From Achromobacter aloeverae (GTDB lineage Bacteria > Pseudomonadota > Gammaproteobacteria > Burkholderiales > Burkholderiaceae_B), in assembly GCF_004121055.1 (NCBI RefSeq), contig NZ_PYAL01000007.1:62001-126000 (forward strand): 64,000 nt of DNA. The letters run 5' to 3'. The notes under the pieces are model-generated. The model worked only from the letters and a program-made list of their open reading frames with translations. It did not search any database and had not been told where the DNA came from. Below are positions 8,425 through 16,481 of the stretch, in pieces; positions within the stretch are counted from its first letter, which is position 1; each line of letters starts with the position of its first letter. Both the position numbers and the translations under genes were made by a program.

Positions 8425-8961
8425 TCAACTCACCGAATAGCCCCGGCCCGTCATGCAGGCGGACATGGCGCGGTTATACGAATCGACCTGGACGTTGTTG
8501 GAATACTGCGTCACCGCCGACGGGTTGAAACCGCTCTGGTTGACGGCCCAGTTCTGGCATTCGTAGCGATCGCGATTCTGCTGGGCCTGCGTCTGGCCCC
8601 GGCTCGGATAGGCGATCAGGTCGCCGGTCGAGCGGGCGGGCGCCGCATACTCGGTCTGGGCGACAGGCGGCGCCGCGTATACGGGGGGCGCGGCATACAC
8701 GGGCGGCGCGGCATAGACAGGCGCCGCGTATGCGGGCGCGGCGTAGACGGGGGCCGGCGCCACGTAGGTCGGTTGATTGGCGGCGATCAGGGCGCCAGCG
8801 GCGACCAGGCCCAGGGCGCCGGCAACCCACCAGCCGTCGGAACTGCCGCCGTGGTAACCGTGATAACCGCCGTGGTGGTAGCCTCCCGCCATCGCCGGGC
8901 TGGTCGCCGACGCCAGCACCAGGGTAGCGGCGGCAAATGCGGAAAGAGTGAGCTTCTTCAT
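8425..8961 (-). CDS. Exported glycine/alanine-rich envelope protein with YAAP repeats
   Basis: 178 residues. The start at 8961 (MKKLTLSAFAAATLVLASATSPAMA) gives a clear Sec signal peptide and has GGAG 8 bases upstream; longer in-frame starts would put charged residues before it. The mature protein begins with a His/Gly-rich segment (GGYHHGGYHGYHGG), then a hydrophobic glycine-zipper-like helix (WWVAGALGLVAAGALIAA), then about six copies of a VYAAPP-type repeat, and ends in a small domain with two cysteines (YECQNWAVNQSGF and AMSACMTGRGYS) likely to form a disulfide. Proteins of this shape are common, uncharacterised betaproteobacterial envelope proteins. The repeat suggests an extended linker between a membrane-associated and a soluble part. 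Confidence 0.8.
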   Translation of the reverse strand: MKKLTLSAFAAATLVLASATSPAMAGGYHHGGYHGYHGGSSDGWWVAGALGLVAAGALIAANQPTYVAPAPVYAAPAYAAPVYAAPPVYAAPPVYAAPPVAQTEYAAPARSTGDLIAYPSRGQTQAQQNRDRYECQNWAVNQSGFNPSAVTQYSNNVQVDSYNRAMSACMTGRGYSVS

Positions 8962-9259
8962 GTTCGTACTCCGGACATCCTTCAAGCGGATGTACACGGC
9001 TTTACTTTACCCAGATACAGCCACCCCGAGTGCGAAAAAAAATGGAAGGTTGACGACGGACGTTTCAGTCCATTTCCCGGCTCGGAAAGATTTTTGCCGA
9101 AGGCGCGCAAGTATCGCATCTTGTAGCGCCAGCGGCCAAAAATTCAGCCTGCATTCAGCTTATTGCCGGCGCCCGAAGGCCGCGCTGGCACACGGGCCAC
9201 GCGGCGCCTCGCATTGGCGCCCGCGCCGCGGGGACAGGCCATGCGGAGGGAGCGTCGCA

Positions 9260-10504
9260 TCACGCCCGCAAATCGCGCAAGGTGCGCAGCAGCGTCTCGA
9301 TCTCGGCTTCGGTATTGTAGAAATGCGGAGACACCCGCACATGGCCCTCGCGCGCGGCGGTGACCACGCCGGCGCGCAAGAGCGCCAGGCGGCATGCCGC
9401 GGCGTCGTGGCGCGGATGGCGAAACACGACGATGCCGGACTGGAAGTCGCGGCGGTCGGCCCCGCCCTGCACGTGGCAACCGGCCTCCAGCAGGCCGCGC
9501 GCCAGATGGTCCGCGTGGCGCCGCAAAGCGGCCTCCACCCGCGCCGGCCCGGCGGCGCGCAGCAGTGCCAGGCTGGCCCGAGCGCCCACGATGCCGTGGA
9601 AACCGAGAATGCCCGTCTCATAGCGCGCCGCGCCCGCGCGCGGCTCGTAGCGGTGATCGAAATACGAGTCGCGCGGCGTCAGGCTGCGCGGCCCGGCGGC
9701 GGACAGGGCCAGCCGTTGCGCCAGCCTTTCGCCGACGTAAAGCCATGCCACGCCCTGCGGCGAGAACATCCATTTGTACGCATGCACCACCAGCGCATCG
9801 ATAGGCAGGTCGGCGACGTCCAGCTGCAAGGCGCCCACGCCCTGCACGCCGTCCACCACCAGCAGGATGTCCCGCTGGCGGCAGGCGGCGCCCAGGCGCG
9901 CCAGGTCAAGGCGGCAGCCGCTGCTGAACTGCACCCATGACACGCACATCACGCGCGTAGCGGCGTTGCACGCGGCCACAAGCGCCTCCACCTCGACGCG
10001 TCCGTCCACGCACGGGACCTCGCGCACCCGGACCCCGCGCTCCCGCAGCGTCATCCAGGGCAGCACCACGGAGGGAAAATCGATGGCCGGCACGACGACC
10101 TCGTCGCCGGGTTTCCAAGGCAGCCCCGCGGCGATCAGGCTGACGGCAGCCGACGCATTGGCCGCGTGCGCCACTTGCGCGGGGGGCGCGCCGATATACG
10201 CGGCGAACTCGACGCGCGCGGCGTCGGCGATGTCATGCAGGCCCGGATGCGCCAGCGAGCCGCGCCGGCCCTGCTCGGCCAGGCTGTCGGCCACCGCCTG
10301 CGCCGTAAGGCGCGGCGTGGGTCCGAGACTCGCATGGTCCAGGTAGGCCAGGTCCCCGGTGACGGGAAAATGCGCGCGCCAGGCCGGGCCATCCAGCGGC
10401 GCCGAGACGGGCGGAAAAGCCTCGGCGGGCGGCGCCGTGGGCAGGTCGACGGAGGCGAATGGGGCGACAGGCGGCGCGACAGACGGGGCGAGGATATCCG
10501 GCAT
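9260..10504 (-). CDS. Class V aminotransferase (cysteine desulfurase-like fold)
   Basis: 414 residues from ATG 10504. A PLP-dependent fold-type I enzyme: the substrate-entry motif YLDHASLGPTPR is near residue 50, the PLP-contacting aspartate lies in LLVVDGVQGVGALQLD, and the Schiff-base lysine is in HAYKWMFSPQG. This is the isopenicillin epimerase/cysteine-desulfurase-like group of class V, whose members act as epimerases, lyases or aminotransferases; the sequence does not decide which. No Fe-S assembly genes are adjacent. The start is uncertain: ATGs at 10528 and 10612 are also in frame, none with a good Shine-Dalgarno. The downstream neighbour on this strand is the YAAP-repeat gene, with a gap of about 300 bases (8962-9259) that contains nothing recognisable. 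Confidence 0.8.
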   Translation of the reverse strand: MPDILAPSVAPPVAPFASVDLPTAPPAEAFPPVSAPLDGPAWRAHFPVTGDLAYLDHASLGPTPRLTAQAVADSLAEQGRRGSLAHPGLHDIADAARVEFAAYIGAPPAQVAHAANASAAVSLIAAGLPWKPGDEVVVPAIDFPSVVLPWMTLRERGVRVREVPCVDGRVEVEALVAACNAATRVMCVSWVQFSSGCRLDLARLGAACRQRDILLVVDGVQGVGALQLDVADLPIDALVVHAYKWMFSPQGVAWLYVGERLAQRLALSAAGPRSLTPRDSYFDHRYEPRAGAARYETGILGFHGIVGARASLALLRAAGPARVEAALRRHADHLARGLLEAGCHVQGGADRRDFQSGIVVFRHPRHDAAACRLALLRAGVVTAAREGHVRVSPHFYNTEAEIETLLRTLRDLRA

Positions 10505-10805
10505 GGCAATGGCGCGATGAGGCAGCATGGAGTGGCGGGGCGCGAGCGGACGGCGCGCGACGGACCACGGACCACCGTGGCAGCACGATGATAGCGCCGG
10601 CGGGGCACGCAACGGCGGGGCGGCGGTGCCGTGGAATTGCGGACAGCGCTCGCGTGACGGGTCCCCCGGGCTAAAGCTGCGCTGGCCTCATGGACGAAGG
10701 CGTATCCGGACGAACCGATACTGTGGACTTAAGCGACAATAGGCGATCGGCGGACGTCCGGCCCCGGCCATACCGGCCGGGGCCGCCGGCCTCCCTGGAG
10801 AAGAA

Positions 10806-12491
10806 ATGGTTGCATCTCACGAAAACGTCAGCATGGCGCTGTTCTGCGATTTCGAGAACGTGGCGCTGGGCGTGCGCGACGCCAATTACGAAAAGCTCGA
10901 TATCCGCCTGGTGCTGGAGAAGCTGCTGCTCAAGGGCAGCATCGTGATCAAGAAGGCCTATTGCGACTGGGATCGCTACAAGGGCTTCAAGGCCGCCATG
11001 CACGAGGCCAATTTCGAGCTGATCGAAATTCCCCATGTGCGCCAGTCCGGCAAGAATTCCGCCGACATACGCCTGGTGGTCGACGCGCTGGACCTTTGCT
11101 ACACCAAGTCCCACCTGGACACATTCGTGATCATCAGCGGCGACTCCGACTTTTCGCCCCTGGTCTCCAAGCTGCGCGAGAACGCCAAATACGTCATCGG
11201 CGTGGGGGTGAAGCAATCCACGTCCGACCTGCTGATCGCCAATTGCGACGAATTCATTTTCTATGACGACCTGGTCCGCGAGACCCAGCGCTCGGCGGCG
11301 CGCCGCGACGCGCGCGACAATGGCGCCAGCCGCCGGTCGCCCGAGGACGAGCGGCGCCGCAAGGAAGAGATGGATGGCCGCCGCAGCACGGCCATCGAAC
11401 TGGCGGTGGAGACCTTCGACGCGTTGGTGGCCGAACGAGGCGACAGCGGCAAGATATGGGCGTCCGCGCTGAAGGACGCCATCAAGCGCCGCAAGCCGGA
11501 TTTCAACGAGTCCTACTACGGCTTCCGGGCGTTCGGCAACCTGCTGGAGGAAGCCCGCGCGCGCGGCCTGCTGGAGATCGGTCGCGACGAAAAATCGGGC
11601 ACCTTCGTATACCGCGGCGCGGGGGCGGCCGACGCCGCGGGCGCGGGGGAATCCGACACCCAGGCGGCGCGCAACGAGGGGCGCAATGAAGGGCGCCAGG
11701 ATGGTCGTAGCGAAGGTCGCGGCGAAGGACGCGGCCAGGACGGACGAAGGAAGGGGCGGGAACGCGGCGCGGGCAATGGTCGGCGCGATGACGCGCGCAA
11801 TGACATGCACAACGAACGCAGGGACGCCGATCGTGCGCAAGGTGGCGCGGAACCGGAAGACGAGTCCGAAGGCCGGCCCGGCGCCAGCGCAGGCCGGTCA
11901 CGGCCACGGCCGCAGCCACAGCCGCAGCCACCCACGAGCGATACCGAGATCGCCGCGCTGGAAGCGCCCTTCCTGCCGACCGGCGCTCCCGCCGACACCG
12001 GCTTGATGGATGATCCCACCCCTGCCGTGCAGGATGCCGGCGCCAAGCCGGCCCGCAAGCGCCATCCCGTGCCGGCACGCACAGCCAAGGCCGCCGCGAA
12101 AAAAGCCGCGCAGGATGCGGCGCGACAGCCGGAAGCGCCGGAGTCATCCGCAACGGCCGACCTGTTCACGCCCGCGCCGATCGTGGACGAGGCGGCGGCG
12201 AACGAAAGCGCCGGCAATGCAGCGGCGGTAGAGACGGCAATGCGGCGCACGGAAGCCGAGGCAGCCACGCCGGAAGCGGCCGTCAAGACCGGGGCCAGCC
12301 GACGCGGCGCGGGCCGGCGCACAACGGCCGCGAAGAAAAGCGCCGGACGTGACGCCGCCACGGCTGAGCCGACGGATGCCACACAGGATGCGCCGTTGGA
12401 TACCGCGGCCGCCGAGGCCCCCGCCGCCAAGCGCGCACCCCGCAAGACCACGACACGCGCCCGCCGGCCCCGCAAGGACGACGCCGCCTAG
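10806..12491 (+). CDS. NYN-domain nuclease/RNA-binding protein with OST-HTH domain and basic tail
   Basis: 561 residues. Residues 10-155 form a NYN (PIN-like) domain with its acidic residues in LFCDFENV, NSADIRLVVD and ISGDSDFSPLV, the metal-binding set of this fold. Residues about 190-270 fit an OST-HTH/LOTUS module (IELAVETFDALV...WASALKDAIKRRKPDFNESYYGF), which binds RNA. After that come a Gly/Arg/Glu-rich segment of short EGR-type repeats (about 285-345), an Ala/Pro-rich part, and a Lys/Ala/Pro-rich C-terminus (ARTAKAAAKKAAQDAA, KRAPRKTTTRARRPRK) resembling bacterial histone-H1-like tails. NYN plus LOTUS proteins are predicted ribonucleases or RNA-silencing factors. Good Shine-Dalgarno GGAG 6 bases before ATG 10806. 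Its neighbours give no clue. Confidence 0.85.
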   Translation: MVASHENVSMALFCDFENVALGVRDANYEKLDIRLVLEKLLLKGSIVIKKAYCDWDRYKGFKAAMHEANFELIEIPHVRQSGKNSADIRLVVDALDLCYTKSHLDTFVIISGDSDFSPLVSKLRENAKYVIGVGVKQSTSDLLIANCDEFIFYDDLVRETQRSAARRDARDNGASRRSPEDERRRKEEMDGRRSTAIELAVETFDALVAERGDSGKIWASALKDAIKRRKPDFNESYYGFRAFGNLLEEARARGLLEIGRDEKSGTFVYRGAGAADAAGAGESDTQAARNEGRNEGRQDGRSEGRGEGRGQDGRRKGRERGAGNGRRDDARNDMHNERRDADRAQGGAEPEDESEGRPGASAGRSRPRPQPQPQPPTSDTEIAALEAPFLPTGAPADTGLMDDPTPAVQDAGAKPARKRHPVPARTAKAAAKKAAQDAARQPEAPESSATADLFTPAPIVDEAAANESAGNAAAVETAMRRTEAEAATPEAAVKTGASRRGAGRRTTAAKKSAGRDAATAEPTDATQDAPLDTAAAEAPAAKRAPRKTTTRARRPRKDDAA

Positions 12492-12740
12492 CGCCAGCGG
12501 GGTTGACATGAATCGCACGGTGCAGATGAGGGGCGTGGCCGCGAAGGCGCGCCGTCGACAGCGGACGGACGGCGCGGCCCGACCGCCTTGCCCGCCGGCG
12601 CGGAAGGCAGGCCACGAACCTGCGGTCGCGCGGCAGTTGGTGCAACTCCTTGCGGGTGAGCGACCACAGGCTGGCCGGCCGAGGCCCGCGGCGCCCACCA
12701 GTGCCCCCCCGCATCCGGGCGCGCTCCGCCTCTCCCGTCC

Positions 12741-14339
12741 ATGACGAAAACGATGAAGAGAACGTCCGGCCTGTTGATCCTCCTGCTGATGCTGGGCGGG
12801 GGATGGCTGGAAATCTCCTGGTACATCGGCAAGCGCGCGCAGCGTGCCAGCCAGCAATGGGTCGAAGACGCCGACCGGCGCCTGCACGCGGCCGTGCCCG
12901 GCATTCCGTTGTCGATCGAGCCCGTCAGCTACGAACGTGGCCTGCTCTCCTCGCACGCCCGCTATGCGTTGCGATTGCGGCTACCAGAGGTCACGGACGT
13001 GCCCGCGCCGCCCAGCAGCGGCCAGGACCTGGCGTGGGCGAGCGTCGATATCAACCATGGCCCCTATCCCCTGCGCCCGGCGAATTCGCTGGACGGCAAA
13101 CCCGGGGCGCGAGGCGGCGCGCTGTTTGCCTCGTCCCGCGTGGTCATCGAGATCAAGGGCGCGCCCGCGCTGGCCGCCGCCCTCGATATCCCCCAGCCCA
13201 TGCCCCTGGCCACCATCGACGCGCGTGTCGACTACGCCGGCGGCGCCACCGTGCAATGGCGCATGCCGCCCTGGCGCTCGGGCACGCAAGGTCCTTACGT
13301 CAACTGGCACGGCGCGACCGGCCAGGGCCGCCTGGAGCCGGACGGCGCGATGCACATGACAGCGCGGGCGGAGGGGCTGACGGCGGGCACATCGACCACG
13401 GTCGCTGAAAACGCGGCGACCGAAAGCACAGCCGCCGAAAGCACAGCCACCGAAGGCACAGCCACCGAAGGCACGGCCACCGAAAGCACGGCCACCGAAG
13501 GCACGGCCACCGCGACCTCCGCCCTCACGGGGCTGACGCTGAAGCTGGAACTGGCCGCCGGCGACTTCGTCCTCCGACCGGGCACGGTCGACATAGAGAT
13601 AGCCCGCTGGCGCGACACCTTCCTGGACGACGAAGGCAAGGCCCAGTCATGGGAAGCGCGAGACCTGCATTGGCATAGCGAGGTCACACAGGACAGCGGC
13701 GGACAGGACCTGCGCGCCGCCTACCGGCTGGGCGCGCTGCGCATCGGCGCGCGGGCGTTGGGACAGGGCTCGGGCCGCCTGGCGCTGACCCACCTGGACG
13801 GCGACGCCCTGACGCGCGCGTGGGACAACGCACGCCTGCTTGCCAGCGCGCTGGTGCTGGGCCAGGTCGCGCCCGACGCGGTGAGCGAGGCCGTCACGAA
13901 TCTCTCGCGGGCGGCCTTGGCGCTGCTGGATCACCAACCGCGCCTGGCGCTGGAGGCCGTGACGTGGCAGCCGCCGCACGGCGACCAGGCCACGCTGGAC
14001 ATGGCCCTGCGGATGGGCCCTGCGCCGGACCACGCGTTGAACATCAGTCCCTTGTGGGCAGTGCTAGACAGGATGCGCGACTTCGAGTTCAAGGCCCACG
14101 TTCCGGGCGCCCTGCTGGGCGATTTGCCGGGCCTGCGCGCGCCCTTGCTGGAGACCGGCTTCTTCGCCGATGACGGCACGGGCCTGGCGGCCGCCCTCCA
14201 TGCCGCCGAGGATCGCGCAACCATCAATGGCGTGGAAATGCCCACCACACAATGGCTGGCGCGCTATGCCGGCACTCGGCCGGCCCCGGGCCCCCTGCCG
14301 CAATCGCCGGCCATGCCGACCATGCCGGCCCGCCCCTGA
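12741..14339 (+). CDS. DUF945 (YdgA-like) envelope protein with inserted 5-residue repeats
   Basis: 532 residues. One N-terminal membrane anchor (LLILLLMLGGGWLEISWYIG), then a large periplasmic part of the DUF945/YdgA type, with the family's opening (QWVEDADRRLHAAVPGIPLSIEPVSYERGLLSSHARYAL). E. coli YdgA is a similarly anchored protein with reported roles at the envelope, but a biochemical function is not established. Residues about 227-257 are an insertion of TEST A/TEGTA pentapeptides encoded by six 15-bp tandem units at 13419-13508, in frame and so length-variable without loss of frame. In-frame ATGs at 12741 and 12753 are both possible. The 249 bases before it (12492-12740) hold nothing I can recognise. 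Confidence 0.75.
   Translation: MTKTMKRTSGLLILLLMLGGGWLEISWYIGKRAQRASQQWVEDADRRLHAAVPGIPLSIEPVSYERGLLSSHARYALRLRLPEVTDVPAPPSSGQDLAWASVDINHGPYPLRPANSLDGKPGARGGALFASSRVVIEIKGAPALAAALDIPQPMPLATIDARVDYAGGATVQWRMPPWRSGTQGPYVNWHGATGQGRLEPDGAMHMTARAEGLTAGTSTTVAENAATESTAAESTATEGTATEGTATESTATEGTATATSALTGLTLKLELAAGDFVLRPGTVDIEIARWRDTFLDDEGKAQSWEARDLHWHSEVTQDSGGQDLRAAYRLGALRIGARALGQGSGRLALTHLDGDALTRAWDNARLLASALVLGQVAPDAVSEAVTNLSRAALALLDHQPRLALEAVTWQPPHGDQATLDMALRMGPAPDHALNISPLWAVLDRMRDFEFKAHVPGALLGDLPGLRAPLLETGFFADDGTGLAAALHAAEDRATINGVEMPTTQWLARYAGTRPAPGPLPQSPAMPTMPARP
13419..13508. repeat. 15-bp tandem repeat inside the DUF945 gene, six units
   Basis: Six head-to-tail 15-bp units of the form ACCGAAGGCACGGCC (variants at two positions), encoding TESTA/TEGTA/AESTA pentapeptides. 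The unit length keeps the reading frame, so copy-number change would only lengthen or shorten a Thr/Ala/Glu linker in the periplasmic part of the protein. Confidence 0.95.
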
Positions 14340-14345
14340 CGCCCG

Positions 14346-14410
14346 CCCAGTTCCCCTACCCAGCTCCCCTACCCAGTTCCCCTACTCAGTTCCCCCGCCC
14401 AGTCCCCCCA
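14346..14410. repeat. 13-bp tandem repeat between convergent genes, five units
   Basis: Five consecutive 13-bp units based on CCCAGTTCCCCTA (units 1 and 3 identical, the others with one to three changes). It starts 7 bases after the stop codon of the DUF945 gene and lies between it and the convergent sigma-factor gene. The unit is not a multiple of three and no gene covers it. Confidence 0.9.
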
Positions 14411-14515
14411 CCAGGTCCCGTTCGCAACCCATATCTTCCCCGTGCCCGGTCCGGCCCGGTCCGCCGTCCACTGCCGCCATCCCGACCCGGCCCGCCAGCC
14501 GCCACCGCGGCCGGC

Positions 14516-15832
14516 TCAGCGGGCCGCATGGGTCGCATGGGCTGCATCGGTCGCACGGGCCGCGCGGGCCAATAGCTGCTCGCGTTCGCGTGCATTGTCC
14601 GTCAAGGCGGCGGCCCGTTCGAAGGCCAGGCGCGCTTCGGATTCCCGCCCCAGCTTCCCGAGCAGGTCGCCGCGCACCGCGTGCAGCCAGGGATAGCCGT
14701 CCAGGGCGCCGGCCACGGCCTCCACCTCGCTCAGCGCAAGCGCCGGCCCTTGCAGCATGCCCAGCGCCACCGCGCGATTGAGCCGCACGACCGGCCCCGG
14801 CGCGACACGGCCCAGCACGTCATACCATCCCACGATCGCGGCCCAGTCCGTGTCGGCGGCCCGCCGCGCCCGCGCATGGCAGGCCGCCAGGGCCGCCTGG
14901 ATGGCATACGGTCCCAGGCTGTCGCGCGACGCCGCGAGCGTCAGCGCGCGGTCCAGCGCATCGAGCCCGCGCGCGATGGCGGCGTCGTCCCAGCGCGTAC
15001 GGTCCTGGTCCGCCAGCAGGACCACCCCGCCGCGCGCATCCACCCGCGCCGCCAGCCGCGAAGCTTGCAGCTCCATCAACGCCAGCAGGCCGAATGTTTC
15101 GCTGTCGTCCGGCGCCAGGCGCGCCAGCAGGCGGCCCACGCGCAAGGCCTCTTCACAGAGGGCGGGACGAGCCCAGTCCTCTCCCGCCGTCGCTGCATAG
15201 CCTTCATTGAAGATCAGGTAGATCACCTCCAGCACCGCATCCAGGCGCTGCGCGCGTTCGGCCGCGCACGGGACCTCGAAAGGCAGCTTCGCCTCGGCCA
15301 GGTTGCGCTTGGCGCGCACGATGCGCTGCGCGATGGTCGCTTCCGAGGCAAGGAAGGCGCGCGCGATTTCCGCCGTGCTCAAGCCGCCGACCAGGCGCAG
15401 CGTCAAGGTCACCCGCACGTCGCGCGACAGGACCGGATGGCAGGCGACGAACATGAGGCGCAGCACGTCGTCACCGATCTCGTCCTGCCGGGCGGCGTCG
15501 AGCGCCGCCACGAAATCGGGCTCGACGGCCGCGCCCAAGGCATCGAGGTCGGCGCCTATCTGTTCCTGCTTGCGTGCGTGCAGCGCATCCTGCCGCAAGC
15601 GGTCCAGCGCGCGATTCTTGGCAGCGGTCATCAGCCAGGCTCCCGGATTGTCGGGCACGCCCTGGCGCGGCCAATGCTCCAGGGCCGCCACCAGCGCATC
15701 CTGCGCCAGGTCCTCGGCCAGGCTGACGTCGCGCACCATGCGCGCCACGCCGGCGATGACCTTGGCGGCCTCGTCACGCCAGGCGGCCTCGATGGCGGCG
15801 GCGACGTGCACCGTGGACACGGCGGGCCTCAT
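14516..15832 (-). CDS. ECF sigma factor of the ECF42 type (C-terminal TPR-like extension)
   Basis: 438 residues, far longer than an ordinary ECF sigma factor (about 180). Sigma region 2 is at residues 10-80 (DVSLAEDLAQDALVAALEHW, AWLMTAAKNRALDRLR) and region 4 at about 130-180 (RLVGGLSTAEIARAFLASEATIAQRIVRAKRNL). The remaining 250 residues are the helical, TPR-like extension with the FNEGYAATAGEDW block. This is the ECF42 architecture, whose members are typically encoded beside a DGPF (YCII-related) protein and lack an anti-sigma factor; exactly such a partner lies 150 bases upstream on the same strand. The extension is thought to control activity. Start at ATG 15832; an upstream in-frame ATG (15895) has no better support. 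Confidence 0.85.
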   Translation of the reverse strand: MRPAVSTVHVAAAIEAAWRDEAAKVIAGVARMVRDVSLAEDLAQDALVAALEHWPRQGVPDNPGAWLMTAAKNRALDRLRQDALHARKQEQIGADLDALGAAVEPDFVAALDAARQDEIGDDVLRLMFVACHPVLSRDVRVTLTLRLVGGLSTAEIARAFLASEATIAQRIVRAKRNLAEAKLPFEVPCAAERAQRLDAVLEVIYLIFNEGYAATAGEDWARPALCEEALRVGRLLARLAPDDSETFGLLALMELQASRLAARVDARGGVVLLADQDRTRWDDAAIARGLDALDRALTLAASRDSLGPYAIQAALAACHARARRAADTDWAAIVGWYDVLGRVAPGPVVRLNRAVALGMLQGPALALSEVEAVAGALDGYPWLHAVRGDLLGKLGRESEARLAFERAAALTDNAREREQLLARAARATDAAHATHAAR

Positions 15833-15982
15833 CGCCCGGCCCATCCGTGCGTGTGGCGCGCAGGCTCGCCCGCCTTGACCGGGCGCCCATGGCAACGACG
15901 AACGGACGCGGCCGATTTCGACAAGGCGGGGCCGCGCGCCGGCGATCGCGCACCCGGCCGGGCGCCGGGCATGCCGCTACCG

Positions 15983-16339
15983 CTATTCATAGCAAGGCGC
16001 GACCCGTCGCACCTCCACCGTGCTCCATTCGGCGGCCGGGCATTGCGCGGCGATCCGCAGCGCCTCCTCACGCGACTCGCAGTCCAGCAGGAAGAAACCG
16101 CCGACCATTTCCTTGGCTTCCGTGAACGGCCCGTCGATCAGCCGGCTGCGCCCTTCGCGCACCTGCACGCGCACGCCTTCCGTATCGGTGGCCAGGGATT
16201 CGCAAGCCAGCAGCTTGCCCTGCGCCTGCAGGCCCCCGGCGAATTCGACCATGCGGGCATAGACTGCGCGTCCCTCCTCGGGACTGCGGGCGGCGCGCTG
16301 GCCGGGGGGTTCGACGATGAGCAAGAGATAGCCAGCCAT
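15983..16339 (-). CDS. DGPF/YCII-family protein, partner of the ECF42 sigma factor
   Basis: 118 residues, single YCII-related (DGPF) domain; the name-giving motif is visible in SRLIDGPFTEAKEMVGGFFLLDC. A very good Shine-Dalgarno, AGGAGG, lies 5 bases before ATG 16339. Proteins of this family are small ferredoxin-like-fold barrels, enzymatically undefined, and are the hallmark neighbour and likely target of ECF42 sigma factors. Gene order here (DGPF then sigma, same strand) fits that pairing. The gap 16340-16481 to the chemotaxis receptor contains only a GC-rich inverted repeat (GGCGCC arms around 16441-16464). Confidence 0.9.
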   Translation of the reverse strand: MAGYLLLIVEPPGQRAARSPEEGRAVYARMVEFAGGLQAQGKLLACESLATDTEGVRVQVREGRSRLIDGPFTEAKEMVGGFFLLDCESREEALRIAAQCPAAEWSTVEVRRVAPCYE

Positions 16340-16481
16340 GGGGGCCTCCTGGGGCGTGCGCGCAGGCTCCGACCCCGCGCGCTTCCCGCAGTCTAAACGA
16401 CCATGCCGCCGATCATGCCGTGTTTCCTGGCGCAAATGCGCGGCGCCGCCTGGCCGTGGCGCCGCCGTCCGCGAAACCTGC

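Noticed and set aside
5087-8440. Open frame of 1117 codons on + across the LysR and FUSC genes
   Set aside because: Arg/Pro/Gly-rich shadow frame with no domain; in the first part it is antisense to the LysR gene and in the second part out of frame with the FUSC gene, both of which show clear family motifs.
12492-12740. Small gene between the NYN and DUF945 genes
   Set aside because: Frames on both strands give Arg/Pro/Ala-rich peptides without a start signal or recognisable features.
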